In this document: positions 46,660 through 54,486 of the stretch, piece after piece
Numbering within the stretch: the stretch's first letter is position 1
Layout: every line of letters begins with the position of its first letter
Assembly: GCF_026967925.1 (NCBI RefSeq)
Contig: NZ_JAPVBI010000002.1
Coordinates: 1,045,628 to 1,109,627 of the forward strand
Direction of reading: 5' to 3'
Origin: Modestobacter sp. VKM Ac-2985
GTDB taxonomy: Bacteria; Actinomycetota; Actinomycetes; Mycobacteriales; Geodermatophilaceae
DNA length: 64,000 nucleotides
Program-made: the position numbers and the translations under genes
Notes under the pieces: model-generated
What the model saw: the letters and a program-made list of their open reading frames with translations, nothing else
Told to the model about the DNA's origin: nothing
Database searches by the model: none

Positions 46660-46977
46660 GTGATGGACCCGATCTCGGTCCTCGTCGGGGTGGGGGCGGT
46701 GCTGCTGGGGCAGGCCATCGGCTACGTACAGGGACGCCGTCAGCGCGCTCCCGAGCCGATCCAGGCGATCTGCGGGTGCGGTCACGGCATGTCGATGCAC
46801 AACGCGGAGTCCGGGCGGTGCCACGGGATGATGAACGGCGACCCGCTCAAGTACGACTCCGACAAGGAGCCCACCGCGTACAAGCAGGTCCCGTGCACCT
46901 GTCAGCGGTACGTCGGGCCGCTCCCCATCGATCAGGTGTTCTCACCGCCGCTGCTGCCGCCATCGGACTCCCGGTGA
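46660..46977 (+). CDS. Small membrane-anchored Cys/His-rich protein
   Basis: A 105-residue protein with one N-terminal helix (PISVLVGVGAVLLGQAIGYVQG) and a compact Cys/His-rich domain: CGCGHGMSMHNAESGRCHG and then CTCQRYVGPLP. The six Cys and several His suggest one or two bound metal ions. Family not recognised. Two consecutive starts (GTG 46660, ATG 46663) follow a GAGAGGG ribosome-binding site. The 3' end overlaps the convergent NUDIX gene by 46 bases. Confidence 0.75.
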   Translation: MMDPISVLVGVGAVLLGQAIGYVQGRRQRAPEPIQAICGCGHGMSMHNAESGRCHGMMNGDPLKYDSDKEPTAYKQVPCTCQRYVGPLPIDQVFSPPLLPPSDSR

Positions 46978-47414
46978 GTGCGGTCCCGGGTGCTCGGGAG
47001 CTCAGTGGGGAGCACGCCCCAGCCGGAGAGCGCGGTGAGCACGCCGGGCGCCATCTCCAGCGCGGTCAGCCCGGCGGCGTCCACGAAGGCGGCGTCGTCG
47101 GCGTCGTCCCCGGCCACCGGCTGCCGCCCGGGCTCGATGACCGTGCACCACCAGTCGGTGACGGTGAAGACGACGCCGTCCCCGTCGACCCGGACCCGGC
47201 CCAGCACCCGCACCGGTCGCACGGCCAGCCCGGTCTCCTCGGCGGTCTCCCGGACGACGGCGTCGGCCTCGGACTCGCCGGGCTCCACCCGCCCGCCCGG
47301 CACCGACCACAGGCCCGCACTCGGGGCGTGGCCCCGGCGGATCAGCAGCAGGCGACCCTGCGCGTCGTGCACCACGGCGCCGACGCACGCCACCTCCGGC
47401 CGCGGGTCGTCCAC
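46932..47414 (-). CDS. NUDIX hydrolase
   Basis: A 160-residue NUDIX enzyme. The box G-x5-E-x7-REUxEExGU reads GGRVEPGESEADAVVRETAEETGLAV, with all metal-binding glutamates. VACVGAVVHDAQGRLLLIRRGHAPSAGLWSVPGG is the usual run-up, suggesting a MutT/ADP-ribose-pyrophosphatase-like hydrolase; substrate not defined. GTG 47414 is seven bases after TACCCT, so leaderless; the longer upstream open frame is not coding. Confidence 0.92.
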   Translation of the reverse strand: MDDPRPEVACVGAVVHDAQGRLLLIRRGHAPSAGLWSVPGGRVEPGESEADAVVRETAEETGLAVRPVRVLGRVRVDGDGVVFTVTDWWCTVIEPGRQPVAGDDADDAAFVDAAGLTALEMAPGVLTALSGWGVLPTELPSTRDRTHRESDGGSSGGENT

Positions 47415-47421
47415 CTCGGGA

Positions 47422-47427
47422 AGGGTA
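47422..47427 (-). promoter_or_regulatory. -10 hexamer for leaderless NUDIX gene
   Basis: Minus-strand TACCCT lies seven bases before the GTG at 47414. Confidence 0.55.
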
Positions 47428-47514
47428 CGGGCGGGCGGGGACCCGCCGCCCGGGACGGCGGGACGCTGAGGCGATGCTTGACGAACCCACGGCAGAACAG
47501 GACGGTGAGCGGCG

Positions 47515-48141
47515 ATGAGTGTCTCCCCGGTGTGCCCGCGCTGCGGCGAGGTGCTGGTGGTCCGCCCCGGCTCGGCCGACGAGGGCTGGTGCCACGTGCA
47601 CGCAGCCGTCACCCCGCTGCACCACACCGCCGTGGTCGCCCACGACGCGATCAGCGCGGTGTGTGCCGATGCCCGCGTGCCGGCCTGGGTGCCCGACCCG
47701 ATGCCCGGCGGCTGGGCGGTCACCGGGCTGGCCTGGGGTGGTGAGCCCGGGGCCCGGGCGATCGTCGTCGCCTGCGCCGGTCCGGCGCCGCTGGGTGGCT
47801 CCGCCGAGCTGGTGCTCGTGGCCGAGGAGCCCGGTACGGGCCTCGGCTGCGGCTACGCCGGGCTGCCCGGCGTCGACCCGGGGGAGCTCGTCGGTGTCGG
47901 CCCCTCCACCGTCGCGGTCGAGGCCGCCGGGCAGCGGGTGCCGCTGTGGCTCGTGCCGGTGGGCGACGACCGCGCCGCCTACGTCGGGGAGGCGCACGGC
48001 GTCTGGCTGTGGCTGGTCACCTGGCCGGCGTCGGCGGCCTGGTTGCTGGCCGAGGACCTCGCGCTGCTGGACCTGCGGGAGCGGGTCTACCCCGACCTCC
48101 CGCTCGGCCCGATGACCGATCGGCTGCTGCCCGGCCGCTGA
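47515..48141 (+). CDS. Actinobacterial hypothetical with N-terminal zinc-ribbon-like Cys pair
   Basis: A 208-residue protein opening VCPRCGEVLVVRPGSADEGWCHVH, a C-P-x-C plus C-x-H arrangement that could bind zinc. It continues with PMPGGWAVTGLAWGGEPGARAIVVACAGPAPLGGSAELVLVAEEPGTGLGCGYAGL, a conserved segment of the DUF6758-type actinobacterial family (assignment from memory). The C-terminal half has a Trp-rich helix (GVWLWLVTWPASAAWLL). Function unknown. GGTGAG precedes the ATG. Confidence 0.72.
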   Translation: MSVSPVCPRCGEVLVVRPGSADEGWCHVHAAVTPLHHTAVVAHDAISAVCADARVPAWVPDPMPGGWAVTGLAWGGEPGARAIVVACAGPAPLGGSAELVLVAEEPGTGLGCGYAGLPGVDPGELVGVGPSTVAVEAAGQRVPLWLVPVGDDRAAYVGEAHGVWLWLVTWPASAAWLLAEDLALLDLRERVYPDLPLGPMTDRLLPGR

Positions 48142-48331
48142 GCGGACGGGGGCGAACCGGCCGGAGTGGATCCGTTCGACACGACCTCGGCGTGGCGAGT
48201 GGTGTTCCGGGTGGGACGGCTGTTACTCATGCGACGCGGTCCAGACGGCCGTCGTGGTGTACTGCCGTCGGCCTGCTCGCCCGGTCGCCGTCGAGTCCGC
48301 CTGGCCACCTGAGAGAGGGAACGGTGCGACC

Positions 48332-48487
48332 TTGCTGAAGAAGGTGCTCACCTGGCTGGCCATCGCGTTCGTGGTCTTCTACGTGATCCAGCGGCCCGAG
48401 GACGCAGCCGGCATCGTGCGCAGCGCCGGCGGCGCCCTCAGTGACGCGGCCGGCTCGCTGTCGGCCTTCGTGGAATCACTGGTCTGA
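48332..48487 (+). CDS. Small membrane protein, 51 residues
   Basis: A short ORF starting at TTG: LLKKVLTWLAIAFVVFYVIQRPEDAAGIVRSAGG, then a short amphipathic part ending SLSAFVESLV. One N-terminal membrane helix, then a helical tail. Coding is supported by codon pattern and by tight linkage to the PH-domain gene nine bases downstream. Ribosome-binding site GAGAGAGGG is about 11 bases upstream of the TTG. The preceding 190 bases (48142-48331) hold no other gene. Confidence 0.65.
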   Translation: MLKKVLTWLAIAFVVFYVIQRPEDAAGIVRSAGGALSDAAGSLSAFVESLV

Positions 48488-48495
48488 GCCCGGCC

Positions 48496-49167
48496 GTGTC
48501 CGGCCCCCGTGCTCGCCGGCCCCGCTGGGGCAAGGACGCCGAGAAGTACCTGCTCCCCGACGAGCCGCCGGTCATCGCCACCCGCCGTCACCCGGCGGTG
48601 CTGGCGCGGCCGCTGAGCCGCGGCGTCCCGGTGTTCGCGGTCGGGCTGTGGGTCCTGCAGCTGGACCCGGAGAACGGGTTCGGCGCCGTCCTCGGCCTGT
48701 TCGTCGTGCTGGGGTCGCTGGCCTACCTCGGCCTGCACGTCGGGGAGTGGTGGGTCCGGCACTTCCTGATCACCCGGCGGCGGGTGCTGATGACCTCCGG
48801 GGTGATCATCCGGACCGTCGCCGTCATGCCGCTGCGCCGGATCACCGACCTGACCTGGAAGGAGACCTTCTGGGGGCAGGTCCTCGGCTACGGCACCTTC
48901 CGGTTCGAGTCCGCCGGCCAGGCGCAGGGCCTGGACGAGATCACCTACCTGCCGCATGCGAACGCGCTGTACAAGCGGCTGTCGGAGCTGATGTTCGGCA
49001 CCGACTTCTCGACCAACCCGGTGAGCTCCGACGAGGACGCCGAGGGGTCGATGAACGCCGACGACCGGGGGGCCGAGGCAGCCCGCGAACAGCACATGCC
49101 GCCGCCGCTGCAGTCGGGGCGCCGGCACGACACCGCCCCGATCCCGCGCACCCGCCCACCGTCCTGA
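48496..49167 (+). CDS. Bacterial PH-domain membrane protein
   Basis: A 223-residue protein of the bPH2/YdbS-like type. Two hydrophobic segments (PVFAVGLWVLQL and FGAVLGLFVVLGSLAYLGLHV) precede the PH-like motif WWVRHFLITRRRVLMTSGVIIRTVAVMPLRRITDLTWKETFWGQVLGYGTFRFESAG. The C-terminal 50 residues are disordered. Function unknown; likely lipid- or envelope-associated. Probably co-transcribed with the 51-residue protein. Confidence 0.82.
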   Translation: MSGPRARRPRWGKDAEKYLLPDEPPVIATRRHPAVLARPLSRGVPVFAVGLWVLQLDPENGFGAVLGLFVVLGSLAYLGLHVGEWWVRHFLITRRRVLMTSGVIIRTVAVMPLRRITDLTWKETFWGQVLGYGTFRFESAGQAQGLDEITYLPHANALYKRLSELMFGTDFSTNPVSSDEDAEGSMNADDRGAEAAREQHMPPPLQSGRRHDTAPIPRTRPPS

Positions 49168-49223
49168 CCGGTCCCCGCGACCGCGCCGCGACGCGCGCCG
49201 GGCCGGTGCGGCAGGCTGGGGGC

Positions 49224-50081
49224 GTGCGCATCGACCTGCACACCCACTCCTCGGTCTCCGACGGCACCGACAGCCCCGCCGCGCTGGTCGCCACCGCGGC
49301 CGCGGCCGGGCTCGACGTCGTCGCCCTCACCGACCACGACACCACCGCCGGCTGGGCACTGGCCGAGCAGGCGCGCCCGCCCGGGCTGACGCTGATGCCG
49401 GGGATGGAGATGTCCTGCCGGTACTTCGCGGCCGGTGAGTCGCCGATAAGCGTCCACCTGCTGGCCTACCTCTTCGACCCGCTGCACCCGGCCTTCGCCG
49501 CCGAGCGGGTACGGCTGCGCGAGGAGCGGCTCAGCCGGGGGGAGCGGATCGTCACCGCGCTCGCCGCCGACGGCTACCCGATCGTCTGGGCGGAGATCGT
49601 CGCGCGGAGCGAGGGCGGGGTGGTCGGGCGACCGCACGTGGCCCGGGCGCTGGTCGAGGCGGGCGTGGTCGACTCGGTCGACCACGCCTTCGCCACGCTG
49701 CTGCACCACGCCAGCCCCTACTACGCGGCCAAGGCCGACACCGACGTGCTCGACGGCATCCGGTTGGTCCGCGCCGCCGGTGGGGTGCCGGTGTTCGCCC
49801 ACGGTCTGGCGACCTCGCGGGGCCGCGTGGTCGGGGACGACGCGATCGCCGAGATGGTCGCCGCCGGGCTGCTCGGCCTGGAGGTCGAGCACCCCGACCA
49901 CACGCCCGACCAGCGGGCCTACCTGCGCGCGTTGGCCACCGGGCTGGGGTTGATCCAGACGGGGTCCAGTGACTACCACGGCACCAACAAGCGCACCCCG
50001 ATCGGTGCGTGCACCACGGACCCGGCGCAGTTCGAGGCCCTGCTGGCCGCCGGCACCGGCAGCGCCGCGCTCGCCGACTGA
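49224..50081 (+). CDS. PHP-domain metal phosphoesterase
   Basis: A 285-residue PHP-fold enzyme. IDLHTHSSVSDGTDSP (His pair), VALTDHDT, a glutamate in PGMEMSC, VGRPHVARALV, FAHGLATSR and SSDYHG provide the expected trinuclear metal ligands. This is the YciV/RNase AM group that hydrolyses 3',5'-nucleoside bisphosphates and short RNA ends; exact substrate inferred only. GTG 49224 follows CAGGCT by six bases, suggesting a leaderless start. Confidence 0.9.
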   Translation: MRIDLHTHSSVSDGTDSPAALVATAAAAGLDVVALTDHDTTAGWALAEQARPPGLTLMPGMEMSCRYFAAGESPISVHLLAYLFDPLHPAFAAERVRLREERLSRGERIVTALAADGYPIVWAEIVARSEGGVVGRPHVARALVEAGVVDSVDHAFATLLHHASPYYAAKADTDVLDGIRLVRAAGGVPVFAHGLATSRGRVVGDDAIAEMVAAGLLGLEVEHPDHTPDQRAYLRALATGLGLIQTGSSDYHGTNKRTPIGACTTDPAQFEALLAAGTGSAALAD

Positions 50082-50132
50082 TCCTGTCGGTGGCCGCGGC
50101 TACCGTGACGGCGTGACGACGGGGGGAGCGCG

Positions 50133-50990
50133 GTGAGCGACCAGCTCGAGATGCCGGGCATGCCCAAGCGGCTGTTCTCCTGCACGCCCAGCAAGCTGGC
50201 CACCTTCGCCGACTGCCCGCGCCGGTACCGGTTCGCCTACCTCACCCGGCCGAGCCCGCCGAAGGGCCCGCCGTGGGCGCACAACACGGTCGGCTCGGCG
50301 GTGCACGCGGCGCTGCGCTCCTGGTGGGAGCTGCCGGTGGAGAAGCGCACCCCGGCCGCGGCCCGGCAGCTGCTGTACAGCGGCTGGTCGCGAGCCGGTT
50401 TCCGGGACGACGAGCAGGCCGCCCGGTGGCGGGCCAGGGCCGCGGCCTGGATCACCGACTACGTGGCCGAGCTCGACCCCACCGACGAGCCGGCCGGCAC
50501 CGAGCGCACCGTCGGCGCCACCACCGAGGCGCTCGCCCTCTCCGGCCGGGTCGACCGGATCGACCGCCGCGGCGACGAGCTGGTGGTCGTGGACTACAAG
50601 ACCGGCCGCGTGCCCAGCACCGAGGACGAGGCCCGCGGGTCACCGGCGCTGGCGCTCTACGTGCTGGGTGTCCGGCGCACGCTGCGCCGGCCGTGCAACC
50701 GGGTCGAGCTCCACCACCTCCCGTCGGGCACCGTCGCCGCCTTCGAGCACACCGACCGGTCGCTGGCCAACCACGTCCGCCGGGCCGAGGACATCGCCGC
50801 CGACATCGGCACCGCGACCGAGGCGCTCGCCGCCGGCGCGGACGCCGACGAGGCCTTCCCGCCGGTGCCGGGCCAGCAGTGCAGCTGGTGCGACTTCCGG
50901 TCCAGCTGCCCGACCGGCCAGGCGGCCGCCCCGGCCCGGGAGACGTGGAGCTTCCTGCCCCCCGAGCCGGTGACGGCGCCGGCCGAGTGA
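50133..50990 (+). CDS. RecB-family nuclease with Fe-S cluster motif
   Basis: A 285-residue PD-(D/E)XK nuclease. Catalytic residues are in SGRVDRIDRRGDELVVVDYKTG (Asp then D-Y-K). Four cysteines, C28 (CPRRYRFAYL) and C250, C253, C259 (CSWCDFRSSC), match the AddB/Cas4-type [4Fe-4S] staple. No helicase or cas gene is near, so it is a stand-alone single-domain RecB/Cas4-like enzyme, probably in DNA repair. GTG start with GGGGGGAG upstream. TACCGT at 50101-50106 would start the transcript at a seven-codon upstream frame (50113-50136) that overlaps this start. Confidence 0.85.
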   Translation: MSDQLEMPGMPKRLFSCTPSKLATFADCPRRYRFAYLTRPSPPKGPPWAHNTVGSAVHAALRSWWELPVEKRTPAAARQLLYSGWSRAGFRDDEQAARWRARAAAWITDYVAELDPTDEPAGTERTVGATTEALALSGRVDRIDRRGDELVVVDYKTGRVPSTEDEARGSPALALYVLGVRRTLRRPCNRVELHHLPSGTVAAFEHTDRSLANHVRRAEDIAADIGTATEALAAGADADEAFPPVPGQQCSWCDFRSSCPTGQAAAPARETWSFLPPEPVTAPAE

Positions 50991-50991
50991 G

Positions 50992-51390
50992 TCAGCCGGC
51001 CGGGACGTCGGTGTAACGGGCCGTCAGCACCTCCAGCAGGTGGCCGTCCGGGCCGCGGAAGTACAGCCGCCGTCCGCTGCCGTCGAGGTTGACCTCGCCC
51101 ACCTCGCCAGGACGGCGCCCGGGCGGGTCGGCGGTGTACGGCGTCCCGTCGCGGTCGAACCGGGCCCGGACCCGGTCGAAGTGCTCCTCGCCGATCAGGA
51201 AGGCCAGGTGCAGCGGTTCCGCGGCCGGGGCGGCGGCGAAGTTGAGCACGATCGTGTCGTCGAGCTGCACGGACCGGAAGACGCCGTCCGTGTAGGGCGC
51301 GCGCAGTTCCAGCAGCTCGACGAACCAGTCGACGGCGGCGTCGCGGTCGGTGACCGGGACGATCATGTGGTGCAGGGCAGCAGTGGGCAT
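50992..51390 (-). CDS. VOC (glyoxalase/bleomycin-resistance-like) protein
   Basis: A 132-residue vicinal-oxygen-chelate protein. LHHMIVPVTDRDAAVDWFVELLELRAPYTDG begins the first beta-alpha-beta-beta-beta unit, and RRLYFRGPDGHLLEVLTARY ends the second with the usual metal-binding Glu. Substrate unknown. ATG 51390 has CGGAG upstream. It converges on the RecB-like gene with one base between stops. Confidence 0.85.
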   Translation of the reverse strand: MPTAALHHMIVPVTDRDAAVDWFVELLELRAPYTDGVFRSVQLDDTIVLNFAAAPAAEPLHLAFLIGEEHFDRVRARFDRDGTPYTADPPGRRPGEVGEVNLDGSGRRLYFRGPDGHLLEVLTARYTDVPAG

Positions 51391-51522
51391 GGAAGCTCCG
51401 AGAGGTGGGGGGCCCGGCCGCACGCGGGGCCGGAGGAGTGCACGGGAGGAACCGGCTCGAGGCCGGGAGCAGGTCGGGGTGCGAGGCGACGCCGGTGTGG
51501 ACACGGCACGGGTGGTGCGGAG

Positions 51523-51545
51523 GGGGCGGCCCGCGGGGCCGCCCC
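51523..51545. terminator. Perfect hairpin in VOC-lysE gap
   Basis: GGGGCGGCCC and GGGCCGCCCC surround a three-base loop. It lies within 51391-51661, a 271-base stretch with no supported gene. Confidence 0.5.
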
Positions 51546-51626
51546 GGGGTCACGTGCGGACCGGGTACCCGACTCGCTCACGGCTCGAAGCCGACCCGGC
51601 AGTCATGCCGGCGACCGTAGCGCCGG

Positions 51627-51652
51627 AGCCGGCCGGCGCACAACGGCCGGCT
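51627..51652 (-). terminator. Hairpin terminator after lysE
   Basis: AGCCGGCCG and CGGCCGGCT around an eight-base loop, starting nine bases beyond the lysE stop on the minus strand. Confidence 0.6.
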
Positions 51653-51661
51653 GGAGGATGC

Positions 51662-52288
51662 TCAGCCGCCGGTCGCGCCACGGACCGCGAGGGACGCCGC
51701 GAGGGCGACCATGACCACGGCGATCCCCGCGTCGAGGACCTGCCAGGAACGCGGACGGGCGAAGACCGGCCGCAGCAGCCGGGCGCCGTAGCCGAGCCCG
51801 AGGAACCAGACCGCGCTCCCCACGGCCGCCCCGGCACCGAACCACCAACGACGGTCGTCGTAGGTGCTGGCCAGCGAGCCGAGCAGCACGACGGTGTCCA
51901 GGTAGACGTGCGGGTTGAGCCAGGTCAGCGCCAGGGCGGTGGAGACGGTCGCCGCCAGCCCGGCTCGGGCGCCGCTGGAGTCGGGGAGCAGGGCGGCCGG
52001 GCGCCACGCCCGCCGGGCGGCCAGCAGGCCGTAGACCAGCAGGAAGGCCGCCCCCGCGAAGCAGACGGCGGTCACCACGCCCGGCGCCCGGGCGACCAGT
52101 GCGCCGGCGCCACCGACCCCGGCGGTGATCAGCACGACGTCGGAGAGCAGGCAGACGGCGACCACCGCAGCGACGTGTTCGCTGCGCAGCCCTTGCCGCA
52201 GCACGAGGGCGTTCTGCGCGCCGATCGCCACGATCAGCGACAGCCCGAGCCCCAGTCCGGCGGCAGCGGCGAGGAGGGCGGAGGACAT
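51662..52288 (-). CDS. lysE: LysE/ArgO-family basic amino acid exporter
   Basis: A 208-residue membrane exporter with about six helices. The start [30 protein letters not shown] carries the GAQNA signature of LysE/ArgO, and [16 protein letters not shown] is the second family motif. It exports L-lysine or L-arginine (and toxic analogues) when internal levels rise. ATG 52288 is seven bases after TAGCGT, so leaderless. Divergent from lysG, the classical regulator arrangement. Confidence 0.94.
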   Translation of the reverse strand: MSSALLAAAAGLGLGLSLIVAIGAQNALVLRQGLRSEHVAAVVAVCLLSDVVLITAGVGGAGALVARAPGVVTAVCFAGAAFLLVYGLLAARRAWRPAALLPDSSGARAGLAATVSTALALTWLNPHVYLDTVVLLGSLASTYDDRRWWFGAGAAVGSAVWFLGLGYGARLLRPVFARPRSWQVLDAGIAVVMVALAASLAVRGATGG

Positions 52289-52365
52289 GACCAGCACGCT
52301 AGGTCGGTCCCATCCGACAGACCAGCTCACTTTCCTGACGTACCTGAAGCGTGTCTGATGGTGGC
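52289..52365. promoter_or_regulatory. lysE-lysG divergent control region
   Basis: This 77-base gap holds the minus-strand TAGCGT hexamer of lysE (52296-52301), an imperfect dyad CAGAC (52318-52322) / GTCTG (52353-52357) suited to a LysR-type regulator, and TCTGAT six bases before the lysG ATG as its possible -10. LysG probably binds here with lysine or arginine as co-inducer. Confidence 0.5.
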
Positions 52366-53244
52366 ATGGACCTCGACCTGGCTCAGCTGCGCGCCCTGGA
52401 GGCGACCGTCCGCACGGGCACGCTGGACGCGGCCGCGGGTGCGCTGCACGTGACGCCTTCGGCGATCAGCCAGCGGATCAAGGCCCTGGAGACCACGACC
52501 GGCCGGGTGCTGTTGGTGCGGAGCAGGCCGGTGCAGCCCACCGAGTCCGGGCAGGCGCTGCTCCGGCTGGCCCGGCAGATCGACCTGCTCACCGCCGACG
52601 CGACCCGCGAGCTGGACGGCGCCGGGCACGGCCGGGTCAGCCTGCCGATCGCGGTCAACGCCGACTCGCTGGCCACCTGGGTCCTGCCCGCGCTGGCGCC
52701 GCTGGCCGGCGAGCTCGTCCTCGACCTGCACCGCGCCGACCAGGCGCACACCAGCGCGCTGCTGCGGTCCGGGACGGTGATGGCCGCCGTCACCGGCGAC
52801 GCCGCCCCCGTGCCCGGCTGCAGCGCGACCCGGCTGGGCAGCATGCGGTACCGGCCGATGGCCGCGCCCGCCTTCGCCCGTCGCTGGTTCGCCGACGGGG
52901 GGACGGCCGAGTCCCTGGCCCGGGCGCCGGTCGTCGTCTTCGACCGCAGCGACGACCTGCAGCACGCCCACCTGCGGGCCCGCGGGGTCGACCCCGCGCA
53001 GCCGCCGATGCACTTCGTGCCCTCCTCGGCCGACTTCCTGACCGCGGTGCGGCTGGGCATGGGCTGGGGGATGGTCCCCGACCTGCAGGACACCGAGGGC
53101 GGCCTGGTGGTGCTCGACCCGGCGGGGGCGGTCGACGTCGTCCTGCACTGGCAGCAGTGGCGGCTTCGGTCGCCGTCGCTGGACCGGGTGGCCGACGCCG
53201 TCCTCGCTGCCGCACGTCGGGTGCTGCTGCCCGGCACCAGGTGA
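52366..53244 (+). CDS. lysG: LysR-type regulator of lysE (LysG/ArgP)
   Basis: A 292-residue LysR-family regulator. The winged helix is [40 protein letters not shown], and the effector domain follows with [18 protein letters not shown] and a [11 protein letters not shown] motif as in ArgP/LysG/IciA. It should activate lysE with basic amino acids as co-inducers. ATG 52366 begins [11 protein letters not shown] 52351 is a longer alternative. The stop overlaps the next GTG by four bases. Confidence 0.93.
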   Translation: MDLDLAQLRALEATVRTGTLDAAAGALHVTPSAISQRIKALETTTGRVLLVRSRPVQPTESGQALLRLARQIDLLTADATRELDGAGHGRVSLPIAVNADSLATWVLPALAPLAGELVLDLHRADQAHTSALLRSGTVMAAVTGDAAPVPGCSATRLGSMRYRPMAAPAFARRWFADGGTAESLARAPVVVFDRSDDLQHAHLRARGVDPAQPPMHFVPSSADFLTAVRLGMGWGMVPDLQDTEGGLVVLDPAGAVDVVLHWQQWRLRSPSLDRVADAVLAAARRVLLPGTR

Positions 53245-53624
53245 CCGGCTTGCCCCGGTCCCGGTGGATGACCAGACTCGGGCACCTGACGGCGGACGAG
53301 CGAGGAGGTCGGGCGGTGCTGCGCTGGTCCGCGCTCGGCCTCGCCGTCGTCATCGCCGGGTGGCTGGGCGCGGAGGTCTGGCGCGACTCGGGCGTCTTCA
53401 CCGTCGTGCTGCTGGGGCTGCCGACCCTCGTCTGTCTGGTCGCGGTGCTCGCGTCGGGCAGCCGGTACGCCCGGGCGGTCACCTGGGGTGCCGCGGCGGT
53501 CGTGCTCGGCTGGTCGCTGGTGCTGGGCCTGGGGGTCGGCCTGTTCTTCCTGCCGGTGGCCTTCCTGCTGGCGGCCGCGGCAGCCCGGCACGACCCGGCG
53601 CGGAGCCGCCCGCTCAGGCGCTGA
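53241..53624 (+). CDS. Small integral membrane protein, 127 residues
   Basis: A hypothetical protein with an N-terminal soluble part (TRLGHLTADERGG) and three hydrophobic segments (LRWSALGLAVVIAGWLGAEV, FTVVLLGLPTLVCLVAVLASG, WGAAAVVLGWSLVLGLGVGLFFLPVAFLL). Family not recognised. GTG 53241 overlaps the lysG stop; ATG 53268 is an alternative. The 3' end overlaps the convergent MpaB-like gene by 11 bases. Confidence 0.65.
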   Translation: MTGLPRSRWMTRLGHLTADERGGRAVLRWSALGLAVVIAGWLGAEVWRDSGVFTVVLLGLPTLVCLVAVLASGSRYARAVTWGAAAVVLGWSLVLGLGVGLFFLPVAFLLAAAAARHDPARSRPLRR

Positions 53625-54486
53625 GCGGCTCCAGCGCAGCCACGCGCTCCCGGGCGGCCCGCACGATCGGCGACTCGCGCACCCGCGCCGGCACCGCCAG
53701 CGTCGTCTGCCGGAAGGCCTTGAGCCCGGCGGTCGCCGCGGTGTCGGTGACCCCGAACCCCGGCAGACCGTAGAGCCGGCGGGCCCAGCCGGGCAGCGTC
53801 GCAGCGCCGAGGGAGGCGAGCGTGCTCCACGCGGGCCGGGCCGGGGTCAGCAGCTGCACCCAGCCCGGCATCGGCGGCACCAGGATGAAGCGGGAGGCGG
53901 TGCGCGCCGCGGGCGTGACGGCCAGCTGGGCCCGGATCCGGTCGAAGTAGGCCTCGAGCTCGGCGACCGTGCGCGGCACGTCGGTCTCCTCGGCTCCCAC
54001 CAGGACGGCGGCGACCACCTGCTCCTCGACGTACCGGTCGGCGTCGGCGTCGGTCAGCGGCACCCCGGCCCGGCGGGCGGTGGACAGCAGGGAGTCGACC
54101 TCGCAGTTGTGCACCCAGAGCAGCAGGTCGGCGTCGTCGACGTTGAAGTGCCGGCCGGTGGTCTCCTCGACGCCGGACTTCCCGCGGTGCAGCCCGCGGA
54201 CCCGGCGTACCTGGCGGAGCGCGTCCGCCCGGGTGCCGAAGGTCAGCGTCGCGACGTACTCGGCCGTTCGGGTCAGCCGTGCCCAGGGGTCCTCGGCGAA
54301 GGCCGTGGAGAACTGGTGGACGCCGCCCATCGCCACCGGGTGCAGTGCCTGCAGCAGGAGGGCCCGGATGCCGCCCACGGAGAACGCCGGGTCGCTGTGC
54401 ACTCGCCAGGTGACGCTGTCCGGCCCGAAGAAGCCGAGCAGGTCCTCCCGCTCGGTGAAGTCCTTGATCGACGGGGTCGGCTTCAT
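53614..54486 (-). CDS. Oxygenase MpaB family protein (DUF2236)
   Basis: A 290-residue member of the MpaB/latex-clearing-like DUF2236 family. FGPDSVTWRVHSDPAFSVGGIRALLLQALHPVAMGGVHQFS contains the conserved His-rich opening, VHNCEVDSLL a second conserved His, and RFILVPPMPGW and LYGLPGF later family motifs. Members bind heme or carry out oxidative cleavage of rubber or terpenoid chains; the substrate here is unknown. Its ATG overlaps the stop of the upstream hydrolase (ATGA). Confidence 0.85.
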   Translation of the reverse strand: MKPTPSIKDFTEREDLLGFFGPDSVTWRVHSDPAFSVGGIRALLLQALHPVAMGGVHQFSTAFAEDPWARLTRTAEYVATLTFGTRADALRQVRRVRGLHRGKSGVEETTGRHFNVDDADLLLWVHNCEVDSLLSTARRAGVPLTDADADRYVEEQVVAAVLVGAEETDVPRTVAELEAYFDRIRAQLAVTPAARTASRFILVPPMPGWVQLLTPARPAWSTLASLGAATLPGWARRLYGLPGFGVTDTAATAGLKAFRQTTLAVPARVRESPIVRAARERVAALEPLSA

